From positions 62,001 through 126,000 of the forward strand of contig NZ_JBJDPS010000001.1 of NCBI RefSeq assembly GCF_044901685.1: a DNA stretch of 64,000 nucleotides. Reading direction: 5' to 3'. The notes under the pieces were generated by a model. That model was given only the letters and a program-made list of their open reading frames with translations, was not told the DNA's origin and did no database searches. Shown piece by piece: positions 17,602-26,673 of the stretch. Within the stretch, counting starts at the first letter, position 1. Every line of letters starts with the position of its first letter. Both the position numbers and the translations under genes were made by a program. The DNA is from Micromonospora_G sp044901685. GTDB taxonomy: Bacteria; Actinomycetota; Actinomycetes; Mycobacteriales; Micromonosporaceae.

Positions 17602-18609
17602 ATGAGGAAGACGACGCGGGTTGGCATCACCGCTTCCGCCGCAGTCCTGCCGCAACAGGTGATGACAAGCGCAGAGCTACAGGAACATATCCAACTGACA
17701 AGTAACCTGACGCTCCCGCCGAGAACGTTCAACCGCTTGACCGGAATCGACACCCGCCACGTCGCCGGCCCAGACGAACACCCCTCCACTCTGGCCGTAC
17801 GCGCCGGGCGTGCGGTGCTCGACAAAGCCGGGATCGCACCGTCGGACATAGACCTGCTGATTTTTGCCTCCGCCTCGCGGGACGTGGCCGAGCCCGCGAC
17901 CGCACACCTGGTCCAAGCCGATTTGGGCACCCGGGCCCACACCTTCGACCTGGCCAACGCGTGCAACAGTTTCCTCAACGGCATCGACACGGCGCGCGCG
18001 TTCATCCTGGCCGGACGGGCCCGGCGGGCCCTGGTGGTAACCGGCGAGACACCAACCCGGGCAATGCGGATGCGGGTGTCCGGTGTGGAGCAGATCCGGT
18101 CCTCGTTCGCCGGCTACACCTTCGGCGACGCCGGGGCGGCGGTGCTCGTCGAGGAGGTGCCGGCCGGCGGCATCCTCGATGTCCACACGGCCACCTTCTC
18201 GGAGCACTGGACGGCGGGCGGAATCGCCGGTGGCGGTGCCCGCCATCCACGGGACGAGGAACACACCTACTTCCACGGCGACGGTCGGGAGTTGCGGGCG
18301 GTCTTCGAGCGGATCGGTCTGGACGTGCTCCGCGAGGTGCGCGACCGTACCGGCTTTTCCTGGGCGGACTACGAGAGAGTGCTCGTACACCAGGTCACGC
18401 TCCCCTATCTGACCCGCTTCGTCGAGCTGACCGGCGTGCCGAAGGAGAAGCTGGTGGTGACCGTGCCCCGGCTCGGGAACATCGCCAGCGCCACGATGGG
18501 AGTGCAGCTCGCCCAGATCGACCAGGAGCTCACCCGAGGCTCCCGAGTTCTCTTCGTCGGGCTCGGTGGTGGCGTCAGCATGATGACGATGGTGTGGGAG
18601 AAGTCCTGA
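17602..18609 (+). CDS. OleA-like thiolase / ketoacyl synthase III
   Basis: This 335-residue thiolase-fold condensing enzyme has the Cys-His-Asn triad at Cys121 (LANACNSF), His263 (LVHQVTLPY) and Asn293 (RLGNIAS). It resembles OleA, which joins two fatty acyl-CoAs head-to-head, more than housekeeping FabH. The N-terminus has the MTSAEL block, and RDVAEPATAHLV carries a Glu (97) in the position that supplies OleA's catalytic base. HQV replaces the usual HQAN of FabH. The start is taken at ATG 17602; ATG 17575 is possible and neither has a strong ribosome-binding site. It leads a same-strand set with a P450, an OleD-like reductase and an NRPS module. It would supply a 2-alkyl-3-keto acyl chain or a simple 3-keto chain. 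Confidence 0.85.
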   Translation: MRKTTRVGITASAAVLPQQVMTSAELQEHIQLTSNLTLPPRTFNRLTGIDTRHVAGPDEHPSTLAVRAGRAVLDKAGIAPSDIDLLIFASASRDVAEPATAHLVQADLGTRAHTFDLANACNSFLNGIDTARAFILAGRARRALVVTGETPTRAMRMRVSGVEQIRSSFAGYTFGDAGAAVLVEEVPAGGILDVHTATFSEHWTAGGIAGGGARHPRDEEHTYFHGDGRELRAVFERIGLDVLREVRDRTGFSWADYERVLVHQVTLPYLTRFVELTGVPKEKLVVTVPRLGNIASATMGVQLAQIDQELTRGSRVLFVGLGGGVSMMTMVWEKS

Positions 18610-18613
18610 GGTC

Positions 18614-19705
18614 ATGGCAACCACGTCACCGGGGCGGCGCCGGGACCGGCAGGTCTACCTGCGCAGCCACCCACTGCTCTTCGCGATCATGGCCGCCGTC
18701 CGGCGCTGGCCGGTGCTGCGGCTGGGCCGTACCGTGCTGGTCAACGAGACCGACGCCTATGTCCAGGCGATGACCGGCCTGGTGCTGGACCGCACAGCGG
18801 CCGGCACGACCGGCGGCAGCGCCCGCCGCCTCACCGGCGGTGAGCTTCTGTTCGACCAGGAGGGCGCGGCACACCGCCAGGCCCGGCGCGATGCCTCCTC
18901 GATGCTCAACTCCGCCGGGGTCGCCCGGATACGTCCGGTGTGGCAGGAACTCCTGCGGCAGCGGTTGGCGCCACTGGCGGCCGGTGGGACCGTCGACCTG
19001 GTCCAGATCGTGGCCGAGATGGCCGGCACGACAACGGTGTCGCTGCTGGACCTGGACGTCGATCCACTCCTGGTGGCGAGCGCGGCTCGGGCCGCCGCCG
19101 CCGAGGCGGCCCGGGAGCAGCTACCGGGCTGGCGCAGGGCGGGGCAGGACCGGAACACCCAGGTCGCGGTCGACCGGCTCGCCGACCTGCTGCGCGGCGC
19201 CAACACCGGCGACGGCCTGGCCAGCATGATCGCGGTAGCGGCGGTCAACACCACCGTCGCCACGATTCCCCGGGCCGTCGCCTGGTGCGCGGACGACCGG
19301 CTGTGGTCCCACGCGGCCGACCCGGAGCTGCTGCCGAAGCTGGTCACCGAACTGCTGCGGGTCACCGTCGCCAGCCCGGTACTGCCGCGTGCGGTGGCGG
19401 CACCCGGAGAGATCGGCGGCTGTCCGGTACACGCCGGGGACCGGTTGATCCTGGTCGCTCGGCACGCGGCCCGCGCACACCTGTCGGGGCCGGACCCGGT
19501 GAACCCGACCGCGCCGAGGATCGCCCAACTGGTGTTCGGGGCCGGCACCCACAGTTGCCCCGGGGCCGGACTCGCCCGCGCCCAGCTCGCCGACACCCTC
19601 GCCGCCCTGGCGCCATACCGGCCGACGGTGGTGCGGGCCCGGGCGGACCGGCGGGCCGCCCTACCGGCCTGGGCGACGTTGCGGGTACGGGCGGTCGCGC
19701 GGTGA
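18614..19705 (+). CDS. cytochrome P450
   Basis: This 363-residue haem monooxygenase has the Cys-ligand loop FGAGTHSCPG with Cys315, an ExxR motif in TELLRVT, and an I-helix in which AVNTTVATI replaces the usual AGxxT. It is somewhat shorter than the usual 400 residues, mainly near the N-terminus. It starts four bases after the OleA-like gene, so the two are co-transcribed. It needs ferredoxin partners encoded elsewhere. The likely role is hydroxylation or desaturation of the acyl or acyl-amino acid product. The substrate is unknown. Confidence 0.9.
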   Translation: MATTSPGRRRDRQVYLRSHPLLFAIMAAVRRWPVLRLGRTVLVNETDAYVQAMTGLVLDRTAAGTTGGSARRLTGGELLFDQEGAAHRQARRDASSMLNSAGVARIRPVWQELLRQRLAPLAAGGTVDLVQIVAEMAGTTTVSLLDLDVDPLLVASAARAAAAEAAREQLPGWRRAGQDRNTQVAVDRLADLLRGANTGDGLASMIAVAAVNTTVATIPRAVAWCADDRLWSHAADPELLPKLVTELLRVTVASPVLPRAVAAPGEIGGCPVHAGDRLILVARHAARAHLSGPDPVNPTAPRIAQLVFGAGTHSCPGAGLARAQLADTLAALAPYRPTVVRARADRRAALPAWATLRVRAVAR

Positions 19706-19742
19706 GCGACGGTGCCGAGGGCTGGACGCGGGGGAGGACCCG

Positions 19743-20777
19743 ATGAGAGCCCTGCTCACCGGAGGTTCGGGCTTCCTCGGCGGGCACCTGGTCGACGAAT
19801 GCGTCCGGCGAGGCGACCGGGTACGCGTACTGGTCCGGCCGAACAGCGACCTCGGTCACCTGCGCGACGTACCCGGGGTGGAGTTCGCGCTCGGTGACCT
19901 GGGCGACTCCGCCGCGCTGAGGGCGGCCTGTCAGGGGGTGGACGTGGTCTACCATCTCGCCGCCCGGGTGCAGGACTTCGGCACCCGGCGCCAGTTCTGG
20001 ACCACCAACGTCACCGGCACGGAGAACCTGCTGGCCGCCGCGCAAGGTCGCGCCGTCCCGCGTTTTGTCTACGTGAGCAGCCCCAGCGCGGTCATGAACG
20101 GCGAGCACCAGTTCGACACCGACGAGCGCGTCGGCTATCCGGAAACGTTCCTCAACCTGTACTCCGAGACCAAGGCGGCGGCGGAGCAGATCGTGCTCGG
20201 CGCGAACAGCTCCCAGCTCACCACCTGCGCGATCCGGCCGCGCGGCGTCTGGGGTCCCCGGGACCGGACCGGCTTCCTACCCCGGCTGGTCGCCAGGTTG
20301 GCGCAGGGCAGCCTGCCCGACCTCTCCGGCCCGGAACCCGTGTACGCCTCCCTCTGCTACTGCCGCAACGCCGCGCTGGCCTGTCGGCTGGCGGCCGAGT
20401 CCGACCGGGTCGGTGGTCGGGCGTACTTCGTCGCCGACGCCACGGGCGTCGACGTCTGGGCCCTGATCGACCGGATCGCCGAACTGTTCGCACTGGCTCC
20501 GCCGTCGCGCCGGGTTTCTCCGGTACTGCTCGCCGGCATGGTCGGCCTGGCCGAGCTGCTCTGGCGGGTGCCGCTGCTGGCGGCCCGTCGGCCGCCACCG
20601 ATATCCCGCTACGGCCTGACCCTGCTGACCCGGACGTCGACGTACGACACCAGCGCGGCGAGCCGGGACTTCGGTTACCGACCCGTGGTCGACTTCGAGA
20701 GCGGGTTGGCGCAACTCGTGGCCTGGGTTCACGAGATCGGCGGGGTCGGGGAACTGGTCCGGGGCGTACGGCGATGA
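19743..20777 (+). CDS. OleD-like NAD(P)-dependent reductase (extended SDR)
   Basis: This 344-residue extended SDR has the N-terminal dinucleotide motif TGGSGFLGGHLV (7-18), YHLAARV, and the catalytic Ser in VSSPSAV with Tyr-Lys in LYSETKAAAEQ. Sequence blocks such as YVSSPSAV and CAIRPRGVWGPRD match OleD and 3-beta-HSD-type enzymes, which reduce 2-alkyl-3-keto acids to 3-hydroxy acids in the Ole pathway. The start follows GGGGGAGG. Its stop overlaps the NRPS start by four bases. Pairing with an OleA-like enzyme supports keto reduction on the same chain. No OleC or OleB homologue is adjacent. Confidence 0.85.
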   Translation: MRALLTGGSGFLGGHLVDECVRRGDRVRVLVRPNSDLGHLRDVPGVEFALGDLGDSAALRAACQGVDVVYHLAARVQDFGTRRQFWTTNVTGTENLLAAAQGRAVPRFVYVSSPSAVMNGEHQFDTDERVGYPETFLNLYSETKAAAEQIVLGANSSQLTTCAIRPRGVWGPRDRTGFLPRLVARLAQGSLPDLSGPEPVYASLCYCRNAALACRLAAESDRVGGRAYFVADATGVDVWALIDRIAELFALAPPSRRVSPVLLAGMVGLAELLWRVPLLAARRPPPISRYGLTLLTRTSTYDTSAASRDFGYRPVVDFESGLAQLVAWVHEIGGVGELVRGVRR

Positions 20778-23700
20778 GGTTCACCCGCTCCGTCTCCCCG
20801 ATCGAGCGGGGCTACCTGGCCACCGCGCCGCTGGTGTCGCCGTTCGCGATTCAACTCGTGGTCGAGGGGGAGGGCCGGATCGACCCGGCCCGGCTACGTC
20901 AGGCGGTGGCGGTCGCGTCGGAAGCCTGCCCCGGTGCGCGGCTCGTGAAGCGCGCGGGGCTCTGGGTCGACAGCGGCCGTACGCCACCGGTCACCGTCCT
21001 GCCCTCGCTCGATCTCGACAGCGACGCCCTGCGCCGTCCGTTCGACCCGAGCGTTGGTCCGCTGAGCGAGGTGCTGCTGGTCGACGGCGTGCCGCCGGCC
21101 GGCGGATCGGCCGGCGGTACGGGGACGACGACGGTGCTGTTGCGAGCGGCGCACGTGGCCATGGACGCCTCGGGCACGCTCGGCTGGGCCGCCGACATCT
21201 TCCGGGCCCTGCGGGGCGAGCCGCCGGTCGGCGCCCGGTCGACGTTGACCGACAACGGGTTGCGGCACCGGCTCACCCCGTCGCCCGCCCGGCTGTCCAC
21301 TCCACTGCGTTCGCGCAGCCCCCTCGTCGGGGTCACCGCGCGACGCCGTCACCGCTGGCGGCGTACCACGGTCGAGGGTGACCGGCACGCGCTGGTCGCC
21401 CGGATGGCCACCGCGACCGTCACGGCGATCGGCGAACCGTCCCGGGTCATGGTGCCGGTGGACCTCCGCCGGCACCTCTCCGGCCCGGCCGCGCCCACCG
21501 GGCCGACCTCGGAGAACGGACCAGCCCTCAGCACCGAACCGCGCTCGACCGGCAACCTGAGCCTGCCCGTCTTCCTCGACGTGGCTCCGGGGCAGCCCTG
21601 GGAGGAAGTTCACGAACTGCTCCTGTACGCGCTCGCGCAACGTCGGGAGCTTGCGGTCTCCGCCGCCGAGGCGTGGGCCACGTGGTTGCCCCGGCCGCTC
21701 CTGCGCGCCGGCCTCTCCGCCGCCGAACGGGTCAGCCGGCGCTGGAACCGCGCGCTCTGCTCGGTTGCCGTGTCGGACCTCGGCCGGGTCGACCCGACCG
21801 AGTTCAGCGCCGACACGTTCACCGCTGGCACGGTCTACAGCCTCCCGGCGTACGGACCCTTCGTCCCCGTCTCGTTCAGCACCACCCGGTTGCCCGGCCG
21901 GATCGAGTTGACCATGTCGTATCCGGCCGGTGTCGGTGTCGGTGCCGGTGCCGGTGCCGGTGCCGATCGTGCCGCCGGGGCGCTGCTGGAAGCGGTAGCC
22001 GTCGGGTTGACCACGCGGCCGCCGCGGCCGTCGGCCGTTGCCCGTACCGCACCCGTCGACCGTGGCCGGATACCGGACGGCCCCACCCGTACGCCGCCAC
22101 CAACCGTGGGGCGTCCTGCACCGACGGTGGTCGAACTCTTCCTACGCCGTGTCCGGCACAGCCCGGACGCGGTCGCGTTGACCGGTCCGGCGGGGGCGGT
22201 CAGCTACGCCGAGCTGAACCAGCGCGCCGACGTGGTGGCGCAACGGCTGCACCTGCTCGGGGTGGGCCCGGAAACGGTGGTGGGCCTGTTGACGGACCGC
22301 ACCCCGGAGGGGATCGCCGGACTCTGGGGCATCCTCAAGGCGGGAGCCGCCTACCTGCCGCTCGACCCGTCGTACCCACCGAAGCGGCTCGCGTTCATGC
22401 TCGAGGACGCCAACGCCGCGCTCTGTCTGACCCAGCTTCCGTACGCCGACCGGCTCGACGGTTGGTCCGGCAGCCCGGGTGGGGGCTCCGTCCTGGCGCT
22501 GGAGGATCTGCCACCGGCCGGTGCCGCCGTGCCGCCGACCCTGCCCGGACCGACGGATCTGGCCTACGTGATCTACACGTCGGGGTCGACCGGACAGCCG
22601 AAGGGTGTCCAGGTCGAACACCGGAACCTGACCGCGTACGCGGCCTGGGCGACACCTCGTTACCGGGTGAACTCCCGCACCCGCTTCGCCCTGTTCACCT
22701 CGCTCGCCTTCGACCTCGCCGGCACGGCACTCTTCCTGCCCCTGCTCGCCGGTGGCAGCGTGGAACTGGTGCCCGGGACGCCGACCCCGCCGGCCCTGCG
22801 TCGGATGCTCACTCGCGGCGACGTGAACGCGCTCAAGCTCACGCCGACCCACCTGGACCTGATCGACCGTCTCGGCGTGCGGGCGACCGGCGTACGGACC
22901 GTGGTGGTCGGCGGCGAACAGCTCAGGACCACCGTGGCGGCCCAGGCTCAGCGGATCTTCGGTCCGGAGTGTGTCATCGTCAACGAGTACGGCCCCACCG
23001 AGGCGACGATCGGGTGCGTCACCGGCACCTTCGAAGCCGGTCGGGACGACCCGACCGGGGCGGTGCCGATCGGTGAGCCGGTCCCCGGCACCGGCGTACT
23101 GCTGCTCGACGCGGACGGGACGCCGGTGGCGCCGGGAGCGGTCGGCGAGATTCACCTGACCGGGGAGCAGCTCGCCCGTGGCTACCTCAACCGGCCGGAG
23201 TTGGACCGGGACCGCTTCGTCCGGTTGCCCGACGGCGAGCGGGCGTACCGGACCGGCGACCTCGCCCGGCTGCGCACCGACGCGCTACTGGAGTACGTGG
23301 GTCGCGTCGACGACCAGGTGAAGGTTCGCGGCTACCGGATCGAGCCCGGGGAGATCGCGTCCGGACTGGAGGAACACCCGGCGGTGACGCGTGCGGTGGT
23401 GCTCGCCGACGCGAACCAACTGCACGCCTATCTGACGTCCCGGGCGCCGGTCACCGAGGCCGAGCTGCGTACGCACCTGGTCGACCTGCTTCCGCCCTAC
23501 CTCGTGCCGGCAACGATCCTGGTTGTTGACGGCTTCCCACTGACTCCCAACGGCAAGATCGACACCGTTCGGCTCGCCCAGGCGGCCGGGCCCGGTTCGA
23601 CCGGCGAGGCGTACGGCGTTCCCGGCGAGGCGTACGGCGTTCCGGTCGAGCTGTCGTCGGAGGCTCCGGATCCGACCCTCGCCGCCGTCGCGGAAGTCTG

Positions 23701-23962
23701 GTCCCGGGTGCTGCGCACAACCGTCCACCCGGACAGCCCGGACGCCGACTTCCATCACCTGGGCGGCGACTCGTTGACGCTGCTGAACATGCTGGACCAG
23801 ATCTTCCGGAGCGTCGGTAACGTCTCCGACGAGGAGTTCGTCTCGGCCATGCGAGCCGTGATCGCCGCCCCCACACTCGGCACGGTGAGCCGGTTGCTGC
23901 GCGAGGCACGCCACGCCCATGACCCGGCGCCACTACCCGCGCGATCGACCCCGACGCCCTGA
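20774..23962 (+). CDS. one-module NRPS: condensation-like, adenylation, PCP
   Basis: This 1062-residue protein has three parts. Residues 1-400 form a condensation-superfamily domain whose HHxxxDG motif is reduced to AHVAMDA (His127, Asp131). Residues about 450-940 are an adenylation domain with YVIYTSGSTGQPKG, NEYGPTEATIG, YRTGDLAR, GRVDDQVKVRGYRIEP and the core Lys in PNGKID. Residues about 965-1035 form a carrier domain with the phosphopantetheine Ser1000 in LGGDSL. Reading the specificity positions by eye gives D-L-T-K-V-G-E-I-G-K, close to published Asn and Asp codes. No thioesterase or reductase follows, so release is unexplained. The start overlaps the OleD-like gene by four bases. The most economical reading is N-acylation of a tethered amino acid with the Ole-type chain. 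Confidence 0.88.
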   Translation: MRFTRSVSPIERGYLATAPLVSPFAIQLVVEGEGRIDPARLRQAVAVASEACPGARLVKRAGLWVDSGRTPPVTVLPSLDLDSDALRRPFDPSVGPLSEVLLVDGVPPAGGSAGGTGTTTVLLRAAHVAMDASGTLGWAADIFRALRGEPPVGARSTLTDNGLRHRLTPSPARLSTPLRSRSPLVGVTARRRHRWRRTTVEGDRHALVARMATATVTAIGEPSRVMVPVDLRRHLSGPAAPTGPTSENGPALSTEPRSTGNLSLPVFLDVAPGQPWEEVHELLLYALAQRRELAVSAAEAWATWLPRPLLRAGLSAAERVSRRWNRALCSVAVSDLGRVDPTEFSADTFTAGTVYSLPAYGPFVPVSFSTTRLPGRIELTMSYPAGVGVGAGAGAGADRAAGALLEAVAVGLTTRPPRPSAVARTAPVDRGRIPDGPTRTPPPTVGRPAPTVVELFLRRVRHSPDAVALTGPAGAVSYAELNQRADVVAQRLHLLGVGPETVVGLLTDRTPEGIAGLWGILKAGAAYLPLDPSYPPKRLAFMLEDANAALCLTQLPYADRLDGWSGSPGGGSVLALEDLPPAGAAVPPTLPGPTDLAYVIYTSGSTGQPKGVQVEHRNLTAYAAWATPRYRVNSRTRFALFTSLAFDLAGTALFLPLLAGGSVELVPGTPTPPALRRMLTRGDVNALKLTPTHLDLIDRLGVRATGVRTVVVGGEQLRTTVAAQAQRIFGPECVIVNEYGPTEATIGCVTGTFEAGRDDPTGAVPIGEPVPGTGVLLLDADGTPVAPGAVGEIHLTGEQLARGYLNRPELDRDRFVRLPDGERAYRTGDLARLRTDALLEYVGRVDDQVKVRGYRIEPGEIASGLEEHPAVTRAVVLADANQLHAYLTSRAPVTEAELRTHLVDLLPPYLVPATILVVDGFPLTPNGKIDTVRLAQAAGPGSTGEAYGVPGEAYGVPVELSSEAPDPTLAAVAEVWSRVLRTTVHPDSPDADFHHLGGDSLTLLNMLDQIFRSVGNVSDEEFVSAMRAVIAAPTLGTVSRLLREARHAHDPAPLPARSTPTP
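21929..21964 (+). repeat. hexamer tandem repeat in the NRPS gene
   Basis: Six in-frame hexamers (GGTGTC twice, GGTGCC four times) encode a Gly-Val/Gly-Ala linker near the end of the condensation-like domain. Length changes here would alter only linker length, not frame. Confidence 0.85.
23602..23643 (+). repeat. 21-bp tandem duplication in the NRPS gene
   Basis: Two identical 21-base units (23602-23622 and 23623-23643) encode GEAYGVP twice, in the linker between adenylation and carrier domains. This is a recent in-frame duplication. Confidence 0.85.
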
Positions 23963-23984
23963 GGACCGGCAGACAGCCCGCTGC

Positions 23985-25190
23985 TCAGCCCCGGCGGCTG
24001 TCCGAGGTCCGGAAGGCGGCCTCCACCTCGGCCCGGCTCAGACCGTAACGTTCGAGTGGATAACGGTGCCGGCCCGGTACGCGGCGGCCGTCCACGCCCG
24101 CCTCGGTGATCAGCCGGTCGACCGAGGCCGCGTCCGCGTCGATCCCGAGACGACGCCACAACTCCCTCGTGACGCCCACCGGGTCGGCGCTCAGGGACGC
24201 ATGGGCCACATCATGGAAGCGGTCCGGAAACCGCTGCCGTACCCGGGTCGCTCGTGCGGTCGCGTCCGCCCAGATCGGCAACCAGGTGGCACCGATCTCC
24301 GCGCGGTCCACCCGCTCGTTGTACATCAGCATGTTCGCCTCGATCAGGCTGCACCACGACGCCAGCGCCACCGCCGGATCGCGATGGGTCCACACGACGG
24401 TGGCGTCCGGGAACGTGTCGAACACCGGGTCGAGATTCGCCAGGTGAAACGGTGACTTGAGGACCCACCGCCGATCCGGACGCCCGTGTTGCAGGACCTG
24501 GAGCTGCTGCTTGAGGTATCGATAGTCCGGGCTCGGGTCGCGTTCGGTGTACCACTGACGATAGGCCGGTATCGGTCCCATCATCTCGTACATCAGGGTC
24601 TGCGGCAGCAGGAACGTGCACTCCTCGACCGACGTCGCCGACGACGGGTGGATGTCCCGGGTGGCGGGCACGCTGGCGTGATACATCCGGCTCATCCACC
24701 GCGCGGCTCGTAGACTCTGGCGCTTCCCCCGCGCGCCCGCCTCCGGACGAAGCAGTTCCCAGAGCATCGGCGCGCGCACCGCCGTCGCCTGTGCGAGCAG
24801 CCGGTGCGTGAGCGTCGTCGCGGTACGGGGCAGACCCGTGACGAAGACCGGCGCCCGCACCGGCGCGGCCTCGATACTCGGGTCCCCGTCGAGCAGGTGC
24901 AGCACGCTCAGCCGGGTCTGCATCCGACGAGTGATCTCCGACTGCGCCGCGAGACCGCCCAGCGGTGAGAGCGCCGGCTTGGCCAGCAATTGTCGGTGCA
25001 AGACCCGCAGGTCGGCCCGGTACGCCTCGTCGCCAGCCGGAGCCAACCCCGTCCGACGACCGGCGGCCCGCTCCGCGGCGGCGAACGGATCTCCCGAGAC
25101 CAGCCTGCGATACACCGGTCGGAGGAGGCTGTTGAACGGTCCCAGCCACCACGCCGGCATCGGCCCCCTCGGCTGAGAGTCCACTTTCAC
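23985..25190 (-). CDS. PAPS-dependent sulfotransferase family protein
   Basis: This protein of about 401 residues has the sulfotransferase P-loop-like 5'-phosphosulfate motif VFVTGLPRTATTLTHRLL and the 3'-phosphate motif VVWTHRDPAVALASWCSL. WVLKSPFHLANLDPVFDTFPDA lies between them, typical of the Sulfotransfer_3 group. It would transfer sulfate from PAPS to a hydroxyl of a small molecule. The start is uncertain: GTG 25190 gives the longest form, while ATG 25160 follows an AGGGGG. It is convergent with the NRPS gene with only 22 bases between stops. It may decorate the cluster product, for example a hydroxyl made by the P450 or the OleD-like reductase. Confidence 0.88.
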   Translation of the reverse strand: MKVDSQPRGPMPAWWLGPFNSLLRPVYRRLVSGDPFAAAERAAGRRTGLAPAGDEAYRADLRVLHRQLLAKPALSPLGGLAAQSEITRRMQTRLSVLHLLDGDPSIEAAPVRAPVFVTGLPRTATTLTHRLLAQATAVRAPMLWELLRPEAGARGKRQSLRAARWMSRMYHASVPATRDIHPSSATSVEECTFLLPQTLMYEMMGPIPAYRQWYTERDPSPDYRYLKQQLQVLQHGRPDRRWVLKSPFHLANLDPVFDTFPDATVVWTHRDPAVALASWCSLIEANMLMYNERVDRAEIGATWLPIWADATARATRVRQRFPDRFHDVAHASLSADPVGVTRELWRRLGIDADAASVDRLITEAGVDGRRVPGRHRYPLERYGLSRAEVEAAFRTSDSRRG

Positions 25191-25278
25191 CCCGTCCAGA
25201 TCAGGTCGGCGACGCTCAAGCAGTTGATCATAGTCAAGGGCGGATTCTCGATGCGCGTCGTCACCGGCCGGCTTGCCA

Positions 25279-25716
25279 TCACCGGCGGCGAACGCCTCCG
25301 CCGACGGGCTGTCCTGCGGCAGACGGCGCCCGGTCGAACTCGTCGCGGTTTCCGGCGATGTCGCCCTGATGGTCGCGGATCCAGCGCACGAGTCCGTCCA
25401 CGGCCTCGCTCAGCGAGCGGCCGAGTGGCGTCAGGGCATACTCCACCCGCGGGGGTACTTCCGGATATGCGGACCTGGTCACCAACCCGTCGCGGGTGAG
25501 TGCGCGCAGCGTCTGGCTGAGCATCCGCTGGGAGATGCCGGCGACCTGCTCGTGCAGCGCGGTGAAGCGCAGCGGGCCGGACGCCAGGACCGTGATGGTC
25601 AGCAGCGTCCACTTGTCGCCGACCCGCGCCAGTACGTCACGGACGAGTTCGATCGTCCGTACGCAGTCCGGTGCGACCCCGCGCTGCGCGAGTTCGGCCC
25701 CCGGGAAGTTCGCCAT
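25279..25716 (-). CDS. HxlR-family winged-helix regulator
   Basis: This 145-residue HxlR/MarR-like regulator contains VLARVGDKWTLLTITVLASGPLRF, GISQRMLSQTLRALTRDGLVTR and VEYALTPLGRSL, the defining HxlR blocks. A Cys in the N-terminal segment (PDCVRTIELV) matches the position where several HxlR proteins sense reactive species. It is divergent from an SRPBCC gene 143 bases away, so it probably controls that gene and itself. Confidence 0.92.
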   Translation of the reverse strand: MANFPGAELAQRGVAPDCVRTIELVRDVLARVGDKWTLLTITVLASGPLRFTALHEQVAGISQRMLSQTLRALTRDGLVTRSAYPEVPPRVEYALTPLGRSLSEAVDGLVRWIRDHQGDIAGNRDEFDRAPSAAGQPVGGGVRRR

Positions 25717-25859
25717 GGCTGTCTGTTCCTTATCCGTCAGTAGCTGACTTCAAAGTGCGTATTGGAAAGCCGGACTAAATCCGGTGGACGCACGTTTCTT
25801 ACTGATCGTAACTGGCGTGCGGCCACCCCCTCGGTGGCCGTGACAGCGGAAGGAACAGC

Positions 25860-26348
25860 ATGGTCCGGCACGACATGTTCACGATCTCGCGGCACCTCGA
25901 CGTGCCGCCGGGTGAGGTTTTCACCGCGTTCGCCGACTCCGCGATCCGGCGGCGGTGGTTCCGGCTGCCCGGCAGCGGAGCCTCGTACGAGCACGACTTC
26001 CGGGTGGGCGGTGGTGAGACGGCGCACAGCACCTTCACCGGCCCGGACACCGCGCCCGAGCGGCTGGAGTACCGGTCGAGGTACATCGACATCGCGCACG
26101 ACCACCGGCTCGTCTACGGCTACGAGGCCGTCGTCGACGGCGAACTGCGATGGACCTCGCTGGTCACCGTCCGGTTCGACGCCGAGACGGACGGTACCCG
26201 CCTGGACTGGACCGAGCAGGTGACCTTTGTCCGATACACGGGCGACGGCGGTGCGGACCTGGCGCACCTGCGCGGCGGGAGCGCGCTGCGGCTGAACGGC
26301 CTTGACGCGGCCCTGCGATCCGGACGTACGGGTCAGCAACGGCGGTGA
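25860..26348 (+). CDS. SRPBCC (AHSA1-like) family protein
   Basis: This 162-residue protein has the AHSA1/START-like pattern: FTISRHLDVPPGEVFTAFADSAIRRRWF, a central ERLEYRSRYIDIAHDHRLVYGYE, and TSLVTVRFDAETDGTRLDWTEQVTF. Such proteins are small ligand-binding modules commonly divergent from ArsR or HxlR repressors, as here. No enzymatic residue is recognisable. Confidence 0.88.
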   Translation: MVRHDMFTISRHLDVPPGEVFTAFADSAIRRRWFRLPGSGASYEHDFRVGGGETAHSTFTGPDTAPERLEYRSRYIDIAHDHRLVYGYEAVVDGELRWTSLVTVRFDAETDGTRLDWTEQVTFVRYTGDGGADLAHLRGGSALRLNGLDAALRSGRTGQQRR

Positions 26349-26434
26349 GAGTGCGCATCGGATTCCGGTACCAACCCGCGCGGCACCACGTTTCCGACCA
26401 TCAGCAATCATCGGAAAGGCAGAACGGACCACGC

Positions 26435-26653
26435 ATGACGAACATCGGAATCATCCTCGGCCGCCTCATCACGGCGGGGCTGCAACCGCCCGGCGTACGC
26501 ACCCAGGTCAGCCGGTCACTTGCCACCGACTTCGCGGCGTTCACCACGTTCACCCCCGGTGACCGCCACAACGTGCTGCTCCGCCAGCTCCTCACCGAGC
26601 TGACCGCCTGGGCCGACGCGCACGCACCGCTGCGCCGCCAGCCCGGGCGTTGA
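26435..26653 (+). CDS. small hypothetical protein
   Basis: This 72-residue frame starts at ATG 26435 (MTNIGIILGRLITAGLQPPG) and continues with SLATDFAAFTTFTPGDRHNVLLRQLLTELTAWADAH. Composition and helix-like periodicity look coding, and it ends 21 bases before the next gene. The nearest purine-rich stretch (GGAAAGG, 26413-26419) is a little far upstream. I do not recognise a family. Confidence 0.5.
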   Translation: MTNIGIILGRLITAGLQPPGVRTQVSRSLATDFAAFTTFTPGDRHNVLLRQLLTELTAWADAHAPLRRQPGR

Positions 26654-26673
26654 GGTTGGTCCAGACTGGCGGG

